A stretch of DNA of 64,000 nt, taken from positions 1,240,001 through 1,304,000 of the forward strand of contig NZ_JAFBCR010000001.1 of NCBI RefSeq assembly GCF_016907795.1, read 5' to 3'. Position numbers and translations under genes: made by a program. This document shows, in pieces, positions 16,036-25,851 of the stretch (positions within the stretch are counted from its first letter, which is position 1; every line of letters starts with the position of its first letter). Below the pieces are notes generated by a model. That model saw only the letters and a program-made list of their open reading frames with translations. It was not told the origin of the DNA and searched no databases. This DNA is from Kocuria palustris (GTDB lineage: Bacteria; Actinomycetota; Actinomycetes; Actinomycetales; Micrococcaceae).

Positions 16036-17427
16036 ATGACTGAGAACCTGAGCCATCTGCACGAGGTCATCGACAACGCCGTCATCGACGACCGCGAGAA
16101 CGGCGTCATCCGCGCCAAGCGCGAGATCTTCACCGACGAAGAGGTCTTCGAGCTCGAGATGAAGTACATCTTCGAGGGCAACTGGATCTACCTGGCCCAC
16201 GAGTCGCAGATCCCGAACGTCGGCGACTACTACACGACCAACATCGGCCGCACCCCCGTCGTGATCACCCGGGACAAGGATGAGCAGCTGCACTGCATCA
16301 TCAACGCCTGCGCGCACCGCGGGGCCATGCTGTGCCGACGTAAGACGGACAACCGCACCACGTTCACCTGCCCGTTCCACGGCTGGACGTTCCGCAACAG
16401 CGGCGAGCTGCTCAAGGTCAAGGACGGCCGCAACGGCGCCTACCCGGAGGGCTTCAACAAGGAGGGCTCGCACAACCTCACCAAGGTCGCGCGCTTCGAG
16501 TCCTACCGCGGCTTCCTGTTCGGCTCGCTGAACCCGGACGTCAAGCCCCTCGAGGAGCACCTGGGCGATGCCACCAAGGTCATCGACTCGATCGTCAACC
16601 AGTCCCCGGACGGCCTCGAGGTCCTGCGCGGCGCCTCCACCTACACCTACGACGGCAACTGGAAGGTCCAGGCGGAGAACGGCGCCGACGGCTACCACGT
16701 GACCTCGGTGCACTGGAACTACGCCGCGACCACCTCGCGCCGCTCCTCGGGCGACTCCACCAACACCACCAAGGCCATGGACGCCGGCAAGTGGGGCAAG
16801 CAGAAGGGCGGCTTCTACTCCTTCGAGCACGGCCACCTGCTGCTGTGGCAGGAGTGGGGCAACCCGAAGGACCGCCCGCTGTGGGACCGCCGCGAGGAGC
16901 TCGTGGAGAAGTACGGCGAGGAGATGGCCAACTTCATGGTCAACATCTCGCGCAACCTGTGCCTCTACCCGAACGTCTACATCATGGATCAGTTCTCCTC
17001 GCAGATCCGCGTCTTCCGCCCGCTGTCCGCGGACAAGACCGAGGTGACGATCTACTGCATCGCCCCGGTCGGCGAGTCCAAGGAGAACCGCGCCAACCGC
17101 ATCCGCCAGTACGAGGACTTCTTCAACGCCTCTGGCATGGCCACCCCGGACGATCTCGAGGAGTTCCGCTCCTGCAACAAGACCTACTGGGCCAAGGGCG
17201 CGCAGTGGAACGACATGACCCGCGGCATGGAGCACGAGATCCAGGGCCCGGACGAGCAGGCCAAGGCGCTGGGCATGGACAACGTGCTCGCCTCGGGCGT
17301 CAAGACCGAGGACGAGGGCCTCTACCCCATCCAGCACGGCTACTGGCACGAGGTCATGGAGTCGGGCCTGCAGGCCGAGGAGGCCGCCGAGGCAGAGGCT
17401 GCGGAGTCCGCGGCCGCCTCGAGCTGA
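16036..17427 (+). CDS. benA: Benzoate 1,2-dioxygenase, alpha subunit
   Basis: 463 residues, Rieske oxygenase large subunit. The Rieske [2Fe-2S] ligands are Cys92, His94, Cys112 and His115; the mononuclear Fe site reads [12 protein letters not shown] with His221 and His226, and Asp218 as the inter-subunit bridge. Together with BenB it cis-dihydroxylates benzoate. Length and motifs match BenA/XylX of actinobacteria. First gene of benABCD; a modest AGGATGAG site precedes the ATG. The C-terminus ends in an Ala/Glu-rich tail. Confidence 0.95.
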   Translation: MTENLSHLHEVIDNAVIDDRENGVIRAKREIFTDEEVFELEMKYIFEGNWIYLAHESQIPNVGDYYTTNIGRTPVVITRDKDEQLHCIINACAHRGAMLCRRKTDNRTTFTCPFHGWTFRNSGELLKVKDGRNGAYPEGFNKEGSHNLTKVARFESYRGFLFGSLNPDVKPLEEHLGDATKVIDSIVNQSPDGLEVLRGASTYTYDGNWKVQAENGADGYHVTSVHWNYAATTSRRSSGDSTNTTKAMDAGKWGKQKGGFYSFEHGHLLLWQEWGNPKDRPLWDRREELVEKYGEEMANFMVNISRNLCLYPNVYIMDQFSSQIRVFRPLSADKTEVTIYCIAPVGESKENRANRIRQYEDFFNASGMATPDDLEEFRSCNKTYWAKGAQWNDMTRGMEHEIQGPDEQAKALGMDNVLASGVKTEDEGLYPIQHGYWHEVMESGLQAEEAAEAEAAESAAASS

Positions 17428-17474
17428 CGCACGCCCCTCGCAGACCGATTCCCCAGACCTGAAGGAGACACCAC

Positions 17475-17990
17475 ATGGCTGAGCTCATGAGCATCGAGGA
17501 CATCCAGGTCCTCGAGACCGTCCGCGCTTTCCTCCACCGCGAGGCCCGCCTGCTCGACGACCGCGACTTCGACGCCTGGATCGAGTGCTACCACCCGGAC
17601 GCCGAGTACTGGATGCCGTCGTGGGACGACGATCACGAGCTGACCACGGATCCGCAGACCGAGATCTCGCTGATCTACTACGCCAACCGCGGCGGCCTCG
17701 AGGACCGCGTCTTCCGCATCAAGACGGACCGCTCGTCGGCCACGTCGCTGCCGGAGCCGCGGCACAACCACAACCTCTCGGACATCGAGGTCCTGGGCCG
17801 CGACGGCGACACCGTCCACGTCCGGTACAACTGGCTGACCGGCTACTTCCGCTACAACAACGACATGTACTACTGGGGCCACGCGGAGGTCGACATCGAC
17901 CTCGCCGGCGACAAGCCCCAGATCACCAAGAAGAAGGTCGTGCTCAAGAACGACTACATCCACCAGGTGATCGACGTCTACATGATCTGA
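17475..17990 (+). CDS. benB: Benzoate 1,2-dioxygenase, beta subunit
   Basis: 171 residues with the cone-shaped beta-subunit fold of ring-hydroxylating dioxygenases; DDRDFDAWIECYHPDAEYWMPSW is characteristic. It packs with BenA as the structural subunit. AAGGAG is placed 8 bases before the ATG, 47 bases after benA. Confidence 0.95.
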   Translation: MAELMSIEDIQVLETVRAFLHREARLLDDRDFDAWIECYHPDAEYWMPSWDDDHELTTDPQTEISLIYYANRGGLEDRVFRIKTDRSSATSLPEPRHNHNLSDIEVLGRDGDTVHVRYNWLTGYFRYNNDMYYWGHAEVDIDLAGDKPQITKKKVVLKNDYIHQVIDVYMI

Positions 17991-18015
17991 TCGCAGGCGC
18001 CCTCCGGCCCGCCGA

Positions 18016-18054
18016 CCGTGCTCTGGCTCCGTCACGGACCGACGCAGAGCACGG
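18016..18054 (+). other. Hairpin in the benB-benC gap
   Basis: 10-bp stem CCGTGCTCTG / CAGAGCACGG with a 19-base loop, inside an unusually long 254-base gap of an otherwise tight operon. It may set the relative mRNA level of benAB and benCD; it has no T-run. Confidence 0.35.
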
Positions 18055-18244
18055 CGGCGGGCTTTCGGGTGTCGCCCGTCGAACCCGCGCGAGTCGCCGT
18101 CTGCCCGGCGCCCCGCACCCCCGCCCGGGGCCATCCCGGGCCTTCCCGAATCCCGACCCCCGCGCGAGCATCCCGCCCGCGCGGCCGTCGGACCACGAGC
18201 TTTCCTGCGCCGGCCGCAGCGCCGCAGAGGACGAGGAGAAGACC

Positions 18245-19846
18245 ATGCCCAACCAGGTCGCACTGAATTTCGAGGACGGCGTCACCAAGGTCATCAAGGT
18301 CGGTGACATGGAGACGATCATGGATGCCGCGTTCAAGGCGCGCATCAACATCCCGTCGGACTGCCGCGACGGGGCCTGCGGTACCTGCAAGTCGTTCTGC
18401 GAGTCCGGCGAGTTCGATCCCGGCGACTTCATCGACGACGCCATGACCGAGGACGAGCTGGAGAAGGGCTACCTGCTCACCTGCCAGTCGACTCCCGAGT
18501 CGGACATGTCGATCAACATCCCGTCGACCTCCGAGGTCGCCAAGACCTCCGCCGTGACGTTCAACGGCAAGGTCGACATGATCGAGCGCCACTCGGACTC
18601 CACGATCTCCTTCGGCATCGACATCCCCAACCGGGACGAGCTCTCCTTCCTGCCGGGCCAGTACGTGAACATCAAGGTCCCCGGCACCGACGAGGTCCGC
18701 TCGTACTCGATGTCCAGCGGCCCGAACACCGACGAGACCGCCTTCATGGTCCGCATCTCGGAGAAGGGCGCCATGTCCGAGTACCTGCGCGACCGCGCGC
18801 AGGAGGGCGATGAGATCGAGTTCTCCGGCCCCTTCGGCTCGTTCTTCCTCCGCGAGCCCAAGCGCCGGCTGCTGCTGCTGGCCGGCGGCACCGGCCTGGC
18901 CCCGCTGCTGTCGATCCTCGAGAAGCTCGCAGAATCCGGCACCGATCAGCCGGTGCACCTGATCTACGGCGTGACCCGCGAGGCGGACATCGTGGGCCTG
19001 GACCTGCTCAAGGCCTACGAGGACCGGCTCTCCGACTTCACCTGGGACTACATCGCCTCCGAGGAGGGGACCTCCGCCCCGCACACGGGCTACGTCACTC
19101 AGATCACCGAGCCGGAGCACCTCAACGAGGGCGACGTCGACATCTACCTGTGCGGCCCGCCCCCCATGGTCAACGCCGTGTCCTCCTGGCTCGACGAGAA
19201 GCAGGTCAACCCGGCCAACTTCTACTTCGAGCGCTTCGCCCCCAAGGGCACCACCGGCGGCGACGACGAGACCGGCGCTCCGGTCTCCCCCGACGAGGTC
19301 GACTCGTCCACCTCCGCCGAGCAGGCGGTCTCGTCCATGGAGACCGGCGTCCTGAAGTTCGGCAAGGTGGACACCGCCGCGCACCTCGATGCCCGCGCCG
19401 GGCTGGAGACCGCCGCCGCCCGCCTGCTGATCGGCAAGCTCACCGAGGAGCAGCTCGACAACTGGGGCCGCCTGGCGGACAAGTGCGACGGCACCGTCGA
19501 GGACGGCAAGCTCGTGGACTACGAGGCCTTCGTGGCCGCGAACTACGACTTCCACGAGTACCCCTTCACGGTCGCCGACAACCCCGCGCTGCTCGCGGCG
19601 TACCAGGGGCTGGACACCCCCTCCCACATGCGCGAGGCCCTGGAGAACGGCGGCGTGATCTTCGAGACCGTCACGCAGGAGCACCACGATCTCGTGGAGC
19701 TCATGCGGGCCGGTGAGCTCGAGAAGACGCTCGAGCTGATCCAGTCCCACACCGTCCAGGCCAAGCAGACCATGGACACGGCAGTGGACGCCCACGAGAC
19801 CTCCGCCGACGAGAAGCCGGAGACGGCCGCCGGGGCGGATTCCTGA
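18245..19846 (+). CDS. benC: Benzoate dioxygenase reductase with C-terminal FCD-like domain
   Basis: 533 residues. A plant-type [2Fe-2S] ferredoxin domain has Cys40, Cys45, Cys48 and Cys80. A FAD-binding domain follows with RSYS at 152-155, then an NAD-binding domain with GGTGLAPLL and CGPPPMV. This part, to about residue 335, passes electrons from NADH to BenAB. The extra 190 residues resemble the FCD ligand-binding domain of GntR/FadR regulators: Asp435/His437 in NYDFH, EHHD at 479-482 and His502 fit its metal-binding pattern. GAGGAGAAG precedes the ATG. The stop overlaps benD by one base. Confidence 0.9.
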   Translation: MPNQVALNFEDGVTKVIKVGDMETIMDAAFKARINIPSDCRDGACGTCKSFCESGEFDPGDFIDDAMTEDELEKGYLLTCQSTPESDMSINIPSTSEVAKTSAVTFNGKVDMIERHSDSTISFGIDIPNRDELSFLPGQYVNIKVPGTDEVRSYSMSSGPNTDETAFMVRISEKGAMSEYLRDRAQEGDEIEFSGPFGSFFLREPKRRLLLLAGGTGLAPLLSILEKLAESGTDQPVHLIYGVTREADIVGLDLLKAYEDRLSDFTWDYIASEEGTSAPHTGYVTQITEPEHLNEGDVDIYLCGPPPMVNAVSSWLDEKQVNPANFYFERFAPKGTTGGDDETGAPVSPDEVDSSTSAEQAVSSMETGVLKFGKVDTAAHLDARAGLETAAARLLIGKLTEEQLDNWGRLADKCDGTVEDGKLVDYEAFVAANYDFHEYPFTVADNPALLAAYQGLDTPSHMREALENGGVIFETVTQEHHDLVELMRAGELEKTLELIQSHTVQAKQTMDTAVDAHETSADEKPETAAGADS

Positions 19847-20751
19847 TGGCCTCCGCAGACGGCAAGGGCCCCGGCACTCCCGGCGCCACGGGCACCGATG
19901 TCTCCGGGATGCCGACCGTCGAGGCTGAGGCCGGGCAGCGCGCGCACCTGAGCCCGGGCCGCTTCGCGGACCGTGTGGTCGTGGTGACCGGAGCTGCTCA
20001 GGGCATCGGCCGCGCTGTGGCAGAGCGGGTGGCGGCCGAGGGCGGCACCGTCGTGCTCGTGGACCGCTCCGAGATCGCCGAGGAGGTCGCCGTGGGCATC
20101 AACGAGCGCGCGGAGACGGGCTCCGGCGCCGGCCGGGCCACCGCGGTGACGGGAGTGGACCTGGAGCAGGCCTCGGGCGCGGAGCAGTTCGTCTGCGCAG
20201 CGCTCGAGGCGCATGGCCGGATCGATGTCCTGATCAACAACGTCGGCGGGACCACCTGGGCCCGGCCGTACGAGGAGTACGACGTCGAGAAGATCGACAA
20301 GGAGATCCGCCGCTCGCTGTTCCCCACCATGTACGCGTGCCACGCGGTGCTGCGGCCCATGCTCGAGGCCGGCTCCGGGACGATCGTCAACGTGTCCTCG
20401 GTGGCCACCGGCGGGCTGAACCGCGTGCCGTACGCAGCGGCCAAGGGAGGCGTCAACGCCCTGACCAAGGCACTGGCATTCGAGGTCGCCGAGCGCGGTG
20501 TGCGCGTGGTGGCCACGGCCCCCGGAGGCACCCTGGCACCCCCGCGCGCCGTCCAGCGCGGACCCGGCCCGGAAACCGAGCAGGAGGAGGCCTGGTACCG
20601 CGCGATCGTGGACCAGACCGTCGACTCCTCGTACATGAAGCGCTACGGCACGCTCGAGGAGCAGACCGCCCCGATCGTGTTCCTGGCCTCCGACGAGGCC
20701 TCCTACATCACCGGCTCCGTGCTGCCGGTGGGAGGCGGCGACCAGGGCTGA
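19846..20751 (+). CDS. benD: Benzoate cis-diol dehydrogenase
   Basis: 301 residues, short-chain dehydrogenase. An N-terminal extension of about 38 residues precedes the Rossmann motif GAAQGIG (49-55); NNVGG and the catalytic Tyr196-x3-Lys200 are present. It oxidises and decarboxylates 1,6-dihydroxycyclohexa-2,4-diene-1-carboxylate to catechol, the substrate of CatA. The ATG overlaps the benC stop (TGATG), so the two are translationally coupled. Confidence 0.93.
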   Translation: MASADGKGPGTPGATGTDVSGMPTVEAEAGQRAHLSPGRFADRVVVVTGAAQGIGRAVAERVAAEGGTVVLVDRSEIAEEVAVGINERAETGSGAGRATAVTGVDLEQASGAEQFVCAALEAHGRIDVLINNVGGTTWARPYEEYDVEKIDKEIRRSLFPTMYACHAVLRPMLEAGSGTIVNVSSVATGGLNRVPYAAAKGGVNALTKALAFEVAERGVRVVATAPGGTLAPPRAVQRGPGPETEQEEAWYRAIVDQTVDSSYMKRYGTLEEQTAPIVFLASDEASYITGSVLPVGGGDQG

Positions 20752-20770
20752 GCCCCCGGACGCAGCCCCC

Positions 20771-20804
20771 GGGGCCGGTCGACTCCCTCGAGTCGGCCGG
20801 CCCC
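20771..20804 (+). terminator. Terminator of benABCD
   Basis: 14-bp stem with one G-U pair and a 6-base loop, followed by TCCTTCT, 19 bases past the benD stop. Confidence 0.7.
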
Positions 20805-20875
20805 TCCTTCTCGGGCAGATCCCGCGTCGTCGAGCCTTCCCGGGCCCGAGCCCCGGACCGCTCGGGCGCGATCGC

Positions 20876-20881
20876 TATGAT
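20876..20881 (+). promoter_or_regulatory. -10 box for leaderless benR-like gene
   Basis: TATGAT, 6 bases before the ATG at 20888; no Shine-Dalgarno in between. Confidence 0.55.
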
Positions 20882-20887
20882 CTGCCC

Positions 20888-23761
20888 ATGCCCCACGCAC
20901 CCACCGGAAGCTCCGGCGATGTCGCGCTCGTCGGGCGCGATGCGCAGCTCGAGCACCTCCTGCGGCTCTACCAGGAGGTGCGCCGCGGTCATCCCCGCAC
21001 CGCAGTGATTTCCGGGCCGGTGGGCATCGGCAAGACCAGGCTGCTGCGCGAGCTGCTCGCCCCGACAGCGTCCCGCAATCGCACGGTCCTCTCCGCCAGC
21101 GGCAGCGATTGGGAGTCCGCGCTCCCGTTGGCCGGTTACACCCAGCTGATGGGCAGCGCCCCTCTGCGCAGTCCCTCCGGGTTCGACGGCGGCCCGCAGC
21201 CGCCCTCGCAGGTGGTCGAGCGGCTCACCCCCGACCAGGCGCTGAACTACGCCCAGACCCTGCAGACCCACCTGGAGGCCCAGCAGCACCGCGGGCCGGT
21301 GATCGTCGTGATCGACGACCTGCAGTGGCTCGACGAGGACTCGCTGCGCATCCTGATCTTCGCCGCGCGGCGGCTGCACAGCTGCCGGGTGCTCTTCCTC
21401 TTCGCCGTCGACCTGGACCAGGCCGACGGGCTGCCGACCGGGATCATCGACCATCTGACCGGCTATCCCACCGAGGTGCTGCACCTGCCTCCGCTCGAGG
21501 CCGAGGCCGTCGCCGCCCTGGGCCGCGAGATCGTGGGCGCCGAGCTGAGCATGACGACGGTCCACGAGCTGCTGCGCCATACCGAGGGCCACCCGCAGTC
21601 CGTGATCGAGCTGCTCCGGGAGGTCCCCTCGGAGCAATGGCACGGCTGGCTGCCGAAGCTGCCTCCGTCGCGGCGCACGCGCGCCCGGGTGGCCTCCCAG
21701 CTGCGTCGAGCCTCTCCCGAGCTGCTGCGCATGGCCGAAGCCGTCTCCGTGCTGGGGCAGGACGCGCCTCTGCAGCAGGTGGCCGCTCTCGCGCGGCTGT
21801 CCCACTTCCTGCCCGTCGTCGACGAGGGCCACGCCGCCGGGCTGCTTCGCCTGAGCATGGACCGGCAGCCCTCCGCGGTGCACTTCGTGGAGCCCAGCGC
21901 GACCGCTGCCGTCTACCAGCAGATCGCCCCCACCCGCCGCTTCACCCTGCACCGGGCTGCCGCGGAGCTCGTGGCCGATGAGGGCGCGCGGCTGGGCCAC
22001 CTGGTCGCGGCCTCTCCCGGTCCTCAGGAGCTGCTGGCCCTGCAGCTGGTCGCCTACGCCCAACGCCAGGCGGCCGACGGCTGCTGGTCGGAGGTCGCCT
22101 CAGCCATGCTCTCGGCCTCTCGGCTCTCGCTGGACCGCCGCGACGGCGACCTGCGGCTGCTGCGCGGGGTCGACGCCCTGATCGGAGCCGGCGACATCAC
22201 CAAGGCCTCGAGCCTGGTCGGCGTGGTCGAGTCCATGCCGCCGTCTCCCCTGCGCGCTTCCGTGCTGGGCTACCTGGCGGTCGTCACGGGACGGCGCTCG
22301 ACGGCGGCGGCCCAGCTGGCCATGGCCTGGCGCACGGTGCGCGAGGACCTGGATCCCAGCGCCGGAGCGCGCATCGCCCTGCGGCACACGCTGCACGCCC
22401 TGGCCGACTGGGACGGCGAGGGCATCGTCGCCTGGGGCGAGCGCACCGCCGAGCTGGCCGAGGCGCCGCATCACGTCAGCGTCGAGGCCCGGGCCATGTA
22501 CGGCCTGGGACTGTTCGCCTCGCGGCGCCTGGACGAGGCCGAGCGGCCGTACATCGATGATCTGGACACGACCGTGGGCAATGCCCAGGAGCAGCGACTG
22601 CTCATGGGCTACGCCTGGCTGGCCCTGCGCACCGACGACGTCGAGACCGCCCGCCTGCGCTTCGAGGAAGCAGTGCCCACCGAGTACCGCGGCGGGTCGC
22701 TGCGGATCTCCCTGTGGGCCGAGTCCTGGCTGGCGCGCTGCCAGCTGATCCTGGGCGACTGGGATGCGGCGGCGGCCACGATCGCCCACGCCTCCGTGCG
22801 CCTCGAGTCCTCGGGCATGCGCCTGATGCGACCCTTGCTGTACTGGACCGCCGCCGAGCTCAATGCCATGCGCGGGGACTGGGATCGAGCCGAGCACTTC
22901 CTGTCCCTGACGACCGTGCCGACCGACGGCTACCGCAGCATGACGGTCCCGGCAGCCCTGGCCCGAGCGCGCTACCACGAGGCCAGGGCCAACTACGAGT
23001 CCGCGCTGGAGGCCCTGCGTCCGCTACGCAGGGCGGATCCGGTCACCGACCGGCGCGAGCCCTTCTGGTCCTGGCAGGACACCCTGGTGAACTCACTGGT
23101 CATGTCGGATCAGCTGGACGAGGCCCAGGAGTTCCTGGACGAGCTCAAGGCCGTCGCCTCACCCACGCCGTTCCCGTCCGAGACCGCCCGCATGGCATGG
23201 GCGGAGGGGCGGCTGCTGGCCGCGCGCGGAGAGGTCGAAGCCTCCCAGGAGCTCTTCGACCGGGCGCTGGACGCGCTGCGCTCGAGGCGCCGTCCCTATC
23301 TCGAGGCCCGGGTGCGCTTCGCCTACGGGCAGAGCATGCGGCGGGCCGGCAAGCGGCGGCTGGCCTCGCGCGTGCTGCGCTCGGCCCGCGAGCTCTACGC
23401 CTCCCTGGGCGCCCAGACCTACGTGTCCCGATGCGATCGGGAGCTGAAGGCCGCCGGGGCCAACGCCCTCGTGCCGGCCGCTGAGCAGACCGGCTCGGAC
23501 GGGCTCTCCGATCTGCGCAGGCAGGGCCCCGACGCCCTGCACGTCGGCTCCGAGGCCGTGCAGCTGACCGCCCAGGAGCAGGCCGTCGCCCAGTTCGTGG
23601 CCGGGGGGTCGACCAACAAGGAGGTCGCCCAGGCGCTGTTCATCGCGGAGAAGACGGTGCAGTTCCACCTGACCCGCATCTACGCCAAGTTCGGGGTGCG
23701 CTCGCGCAGCGAGCTGGCGGCCGTCTACGCCAGGGAGGGCGTGGGCTCGACCGACGGGTGA
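20888..23761 (+). CDS. LuxR-family ATP-dependent regulator (LAL type), probable ben regulator
   Basis: 957 residues. The N-terminal AAA/STAND ATPase has Walker A GPVGIGKT (43-50) and Walker B VIVVIDDLQWLDED. A long helical-repeat middle follows, then a C-terminal LuxR HTH (LTAQEQAVAQFVAGGSTNKEVAQALFIAEKTVQ region). LAL regulators sense a ligand and bind DNA as ATP-dependent activators. It lies directly after benD with its own leaderless promoter. Corynebacterium glutamicum, as I recall, also has a LuxR-type regulator beside its ben genes, so control of ben/cat is likely but not shown. Transcription ends in a hairpin shared with catB. Confidence 0.85.
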   Translation: MPHAPTGSSGDVALVGRDAQLEHLLRLYQEVRRGHPRTAVISGPVGIGKTRLLRELLAPTASRNRTVLSASGSDWESALPLAGYTQLMGSAPLRSPSGFDGGPQPPSQVVERLTPDQALNYAQTLQTHLEAQQHRGPVIVVIDDLQWLDEDSLRILIFAARRLHSCRVLFLFAVDLDQADGLPTGIIDHLTGYPTEVLHLPPLEAEAVAALGREIVGAELSMTTVHELLRHTEGHPQSVIELLREVPSEQWHGWLPKLPPSRRTRARVASQLRRASPELLRMAEAVSVLGQDAPLQQVAALARLSHFLPVVDEGHAAGLLRLSMDRQPSAVHFVEPSATAAVYQQIAPTRRFTLHRAAAELVADEGARLGHLVAASPGPQELLALQLVAYAQRQAADGCWSEVASAMLSASRLSLDRRDGDLRLLRGVDALIGAGDITKASSLVGVVESMPPSPLRASVLGYLAVVTGRRSTAAAQLAMAWRTVREDLDPSAGARIALRHTLHALADWDGEGIVAWGERTAELAEAPHHVSVEARAMYGLGLFASRRLDEAERPYIDDLDTTVGNAQEQRLLMGYAWLALRTDDVETARLRFEEAVPTEYRGGSLRISLWAESWLARCQLILGDWDAAAATIAHASVRLESSGMRLMRPLLYWTAAELNAMRGDWDRAEHFLSLTTVPTDGYRSMTVPAALARARYHEARANYESALEALRPLRRADPVTDRREPFWSWQDTLVNSLVMSDQLDEAQEFLDELKAVASPTPFPSETARMAWAEGRLLAARGEVEASQELFDRALDALRSRRRPYLEARVRFAYGQSMRRAGKRRLASRVLRSARELYASLGAQTYVSRCDRELKAAGANALVPAAEQTGSDGLSDLRRQGPDALHVGSEAVQLTAQEQAVAQFVAGGSTNKEVAQALFIAEKTVQFHLTRIYAKFGVRSRSELAAVYAREGVGSTDG

Positions 23762-23771
23762 GGGCGCAGGA

Positions 23772-23804
23772 GCCCTGCGAGGGCCGCAGCGGCCCTCGCA
23801 GGGC
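23772..23804. terminator. Bidirectional terminator between benR-like gene and catB
   Basis: 16-bp perfect inverted repeat around one central base, lying between two convergent stop codons. Confidence 0.65.
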
Positions 23805-23812
23805 CGAGCGGC

Positions 23813-24913
23813 TCAGCGGTCGCGGTGCGCGGCCAGCTTCTCCAGATCGGGCTCGGTGCCCACGCCCGGGACGTCGGGGACCATGATCTTCCCGTCGGCG
23901 ATCGTCAGCGGCCTGGCGATGAGGTCATCGGCCATGTCCAGGTAGTTGGACAGCTCGCCCGCCCGGCGGTGGGTGTGCTCGAACGCCGCGCCGAACACGA
24001 CGGAGGCGACCGAGCCGATCTGCGTGTCGATCTGGTTGCCCACGTAGACGTCCACGCCGGCCGCCTGGGCGAAGCCCACGATCTTGGCGGACTCGGTGAA
24101 CCCGGTGCGCGCGGTCTTCACGCACAGCAGGTTCGCTCCTCCGGTGAGGATCTCGCGCGCGGCCTCGCCCATGTTGGGCGCGGACTCGTCGGCGGCGATC
24201 GGGATCGCGGACTTCTCCACGAGCCGACGACGGCCCAGCACCTCGCGGGCGTCGTCCGGCTCCTCCAGGAAGCTCAGCCCGAGATCCGCGGTGCGGCGAA
24301 GGACCTCTGCGGCCTCATTGGCGCTCCAGCCGCGGTTCGAGTCCATGTAGATCTCGGTGTCCTCGCCCAGGCCCTCGCGCAGCACGCGGGCGGCCTCCAC
24401 GTCCAGCGACAGCGGGCGGCGGCCGGTCTTGAGCTTGAACGTGTCGATGCCGTAGGTCTCGCGGAACTCGAGGGCCAGATCGAGCAGCTCCTGCGCGGGC
24501 TTGAAGCCGAGCATGTGCGAGACGCGCATGTGATCCGAGAATCCGCCGAGCAGCTCGGTGACGGATCGGCCCAGGATCTTGCCGAGGCAGTCCCACAGGG
24601 CGATGTCCACGGCGCCCTTGGCGGTCTCATTGTGGATCGTCCGCGCCATGACGGCCTGGGCCTTCTCCCGGTCGAAGACCGAGAGCCCCTTCAGCTGCGG
24701 GGCGAAGATGTCCTCGATCACGGCCACGATCGACTTCTGCGTCTCCCCATACGTATACGGCCGCGGCGGGGTGTCTGCCCAGCCGACGACCCCGTCCGAG
24801 GTCTCGATGCGCACCAGCACGTGATTGGCCTCGTGGACGGCCCCGGAGGCGAAATGCAGAGGGGTGGAGTACGGGATCGTGTACGGGATCGCCTCGATCT
24901 TTGCGATCTGCAT
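23813..24913 (-). CDS. catB: Muconate cycloisomerase-type enolase-superfamily enzyme (CatB candidate)
   Basis: 366 residues with the enolase-superfamily capping domain and barrel. Catalytic residues of the MLE subgroup are in place: Lys160-x-Lys162 (FKLK), metal ligands Asp191, Glu217 and Asp242, and Lys266. CatB converts cis,cis-muconate to muconolactone, the step after CatA. The subgroup also contains dipeptide epimerases and succinylbenzoate synthases, and the N-terminal IPYSTPLHFASG is not the form I know best from actinobacterial CatB, so the role rests partly on context. The ATG overlaps the LysR stop (TGATG). Confidence 0.72.
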   Translation of the reverse strand: MQIAKIEAIPYTIPYSTPLHFASGAVHEANHVLVRIETSDGVVGWADTPPRPYTYGETQKSIVAVIEDIFAPQLKGLSVFDREKAQAVMARTIHNETAKGAVDIALWDCLGKILGRSVTELLGGFSDHMRVSHMLGFKPAQELLDLALEFRETYGIDTFKLKTGRRPLSLDVEAARVLREGLGEDTEIYMDSNRGWSANEAAEVLRRTADLGLSFLEEPDDAREVLGRRRLVEKSAIPIAADESAPNMGEAAREILTGGANLLCVKTARTGFTESAKIVGFAQAAGVDVYVGNQIDTQIGSVASVVFGAAFEHTHRRAGELSNYLDMADDLIARPLTIADGKIMVPDVPGVGTEPDLEKLAAHRDR

Positions 24914-25842
24914 CAGGGCATCGGCCTTTCGACGGGGTCGCGACCCGGCTGGTCCTCGGATTCTGGTTCATCGGCCAGCTCGGTGACCAGCTGGATGAAG
25001 TTGGACAGCAGCACCGAGCGGTCCTCGCGCCGCCAGGCGACCGCCAGCTCCGCGTGCGGGGAGTCCTCGAGCTCGCGGTAGCGCACGCCGCGCAGCTGGA
25101 CGCTGCGCACGCTGGCGGGCATCAGCGCCACGCCGCCGCCTGCGGCCACGAAGGACAGGATCGTGGAGGTCTCCTGGGCCATCTGCGAGACGCGGTGCTG
25201 GAATCCGGCCTCGCGGCACAGGTCCGCGGTCATCCGGTACATCACGGACTCCGGCGGGTAGGTCACGAAGCGCTGCTCGGTCAGCTCGACCATCGACAGC
25301 GGCCGGTCCGAGGCCAGCGGGCTGTGCGCGGGCAGCGCGACCACGAGCGGCTCGCGGTTGATGATGCGGAAGTCGATCTCCGGGCTGGAGACCGGGGGGC
25401 GCAGGATCGCGGCGTCGAGCGTGTGCTCGAGCAGCCCGCGCTCCATGGCCGGGGTCAGCATCTCGCCGTGCAGGTCCAGGGTCAGCCCGGGGTACGCCGT
25501 GCCGGCCGCGCGCACGATCCGGGGCATGACGCTGTACGTCGAGGCTCCGGAGAAGCCCACGTGCAGCACGCCCGTTGCCCCCTGGCCGACCTGATAGACG
25601 TCCGCCTGCAGCGCCTCGACGTCGTTGAGGATGCTGCGCCCGCGCTCGAGCATCAGCGCCCCGGCCGCGGTGAGGTCCACGCGGCGGGTGGTGCGGTCGA
25701 AGAGCTTGACGCCCAGCTGCTCCTCGAACTGGCGGATCTGCTGCGACAGCGGCGGCTGGGCGATGTGCAGCCGCTTGGCCGCACGCCCGAAGTGGCGCTC
25801 CTCCGCGACGGCGATGAAGTAGGTGAGCTGGCGCAGTTCCAT
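24913..25842 (-). CDS. LysR-family transcriptional regulator
   Basis: 309 residues. N-terminal winged HTH (MELRQLTYFIAVAEERHFGRA, AQPPLSQQIRQFEEQLG) and a periplasmic-binding-like effector domain. It resembles CatR/BenM-type regulators in length and in its HTH. It is in one operon between the acyl-CoA ligase (9-base gap) and the CatB-type gene (1-base overlap). LysR regulators of cat genes usually diverge from their target; here the regulator is cotranscribed with it. Muconate is a plausible inducer by analogy. Confidence 0.88.
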   Translation of the reverse strand: MELRQLTYFIAVAEERHFGRAAKRLHIAQPPLSQQIRQFEEQLGVKLFDRTTRRVDLTAAGALMLERGRSILNDVEALQADVYQVGQGATGVLHVGFSGASTYSVMPRIVRAAGTAYPGLTLDLHGEMLTPAMERGLLEHTLDAAILRPPVSSPEIDFRIINREPLVVALPAHSPLASDRPLSMVELTEQRFVTYPPESVMYRMTADLCREAGFQHRVSQMAQETSTILSFVAAGGGVALMPASVRSVQLRGVRYRELEDSPHAELAVAWRREDRSVLLSNFIQLVTELADEPESEDQPGRDPVERPMP

Positions 25843-25851
25843 GGACGCGGC

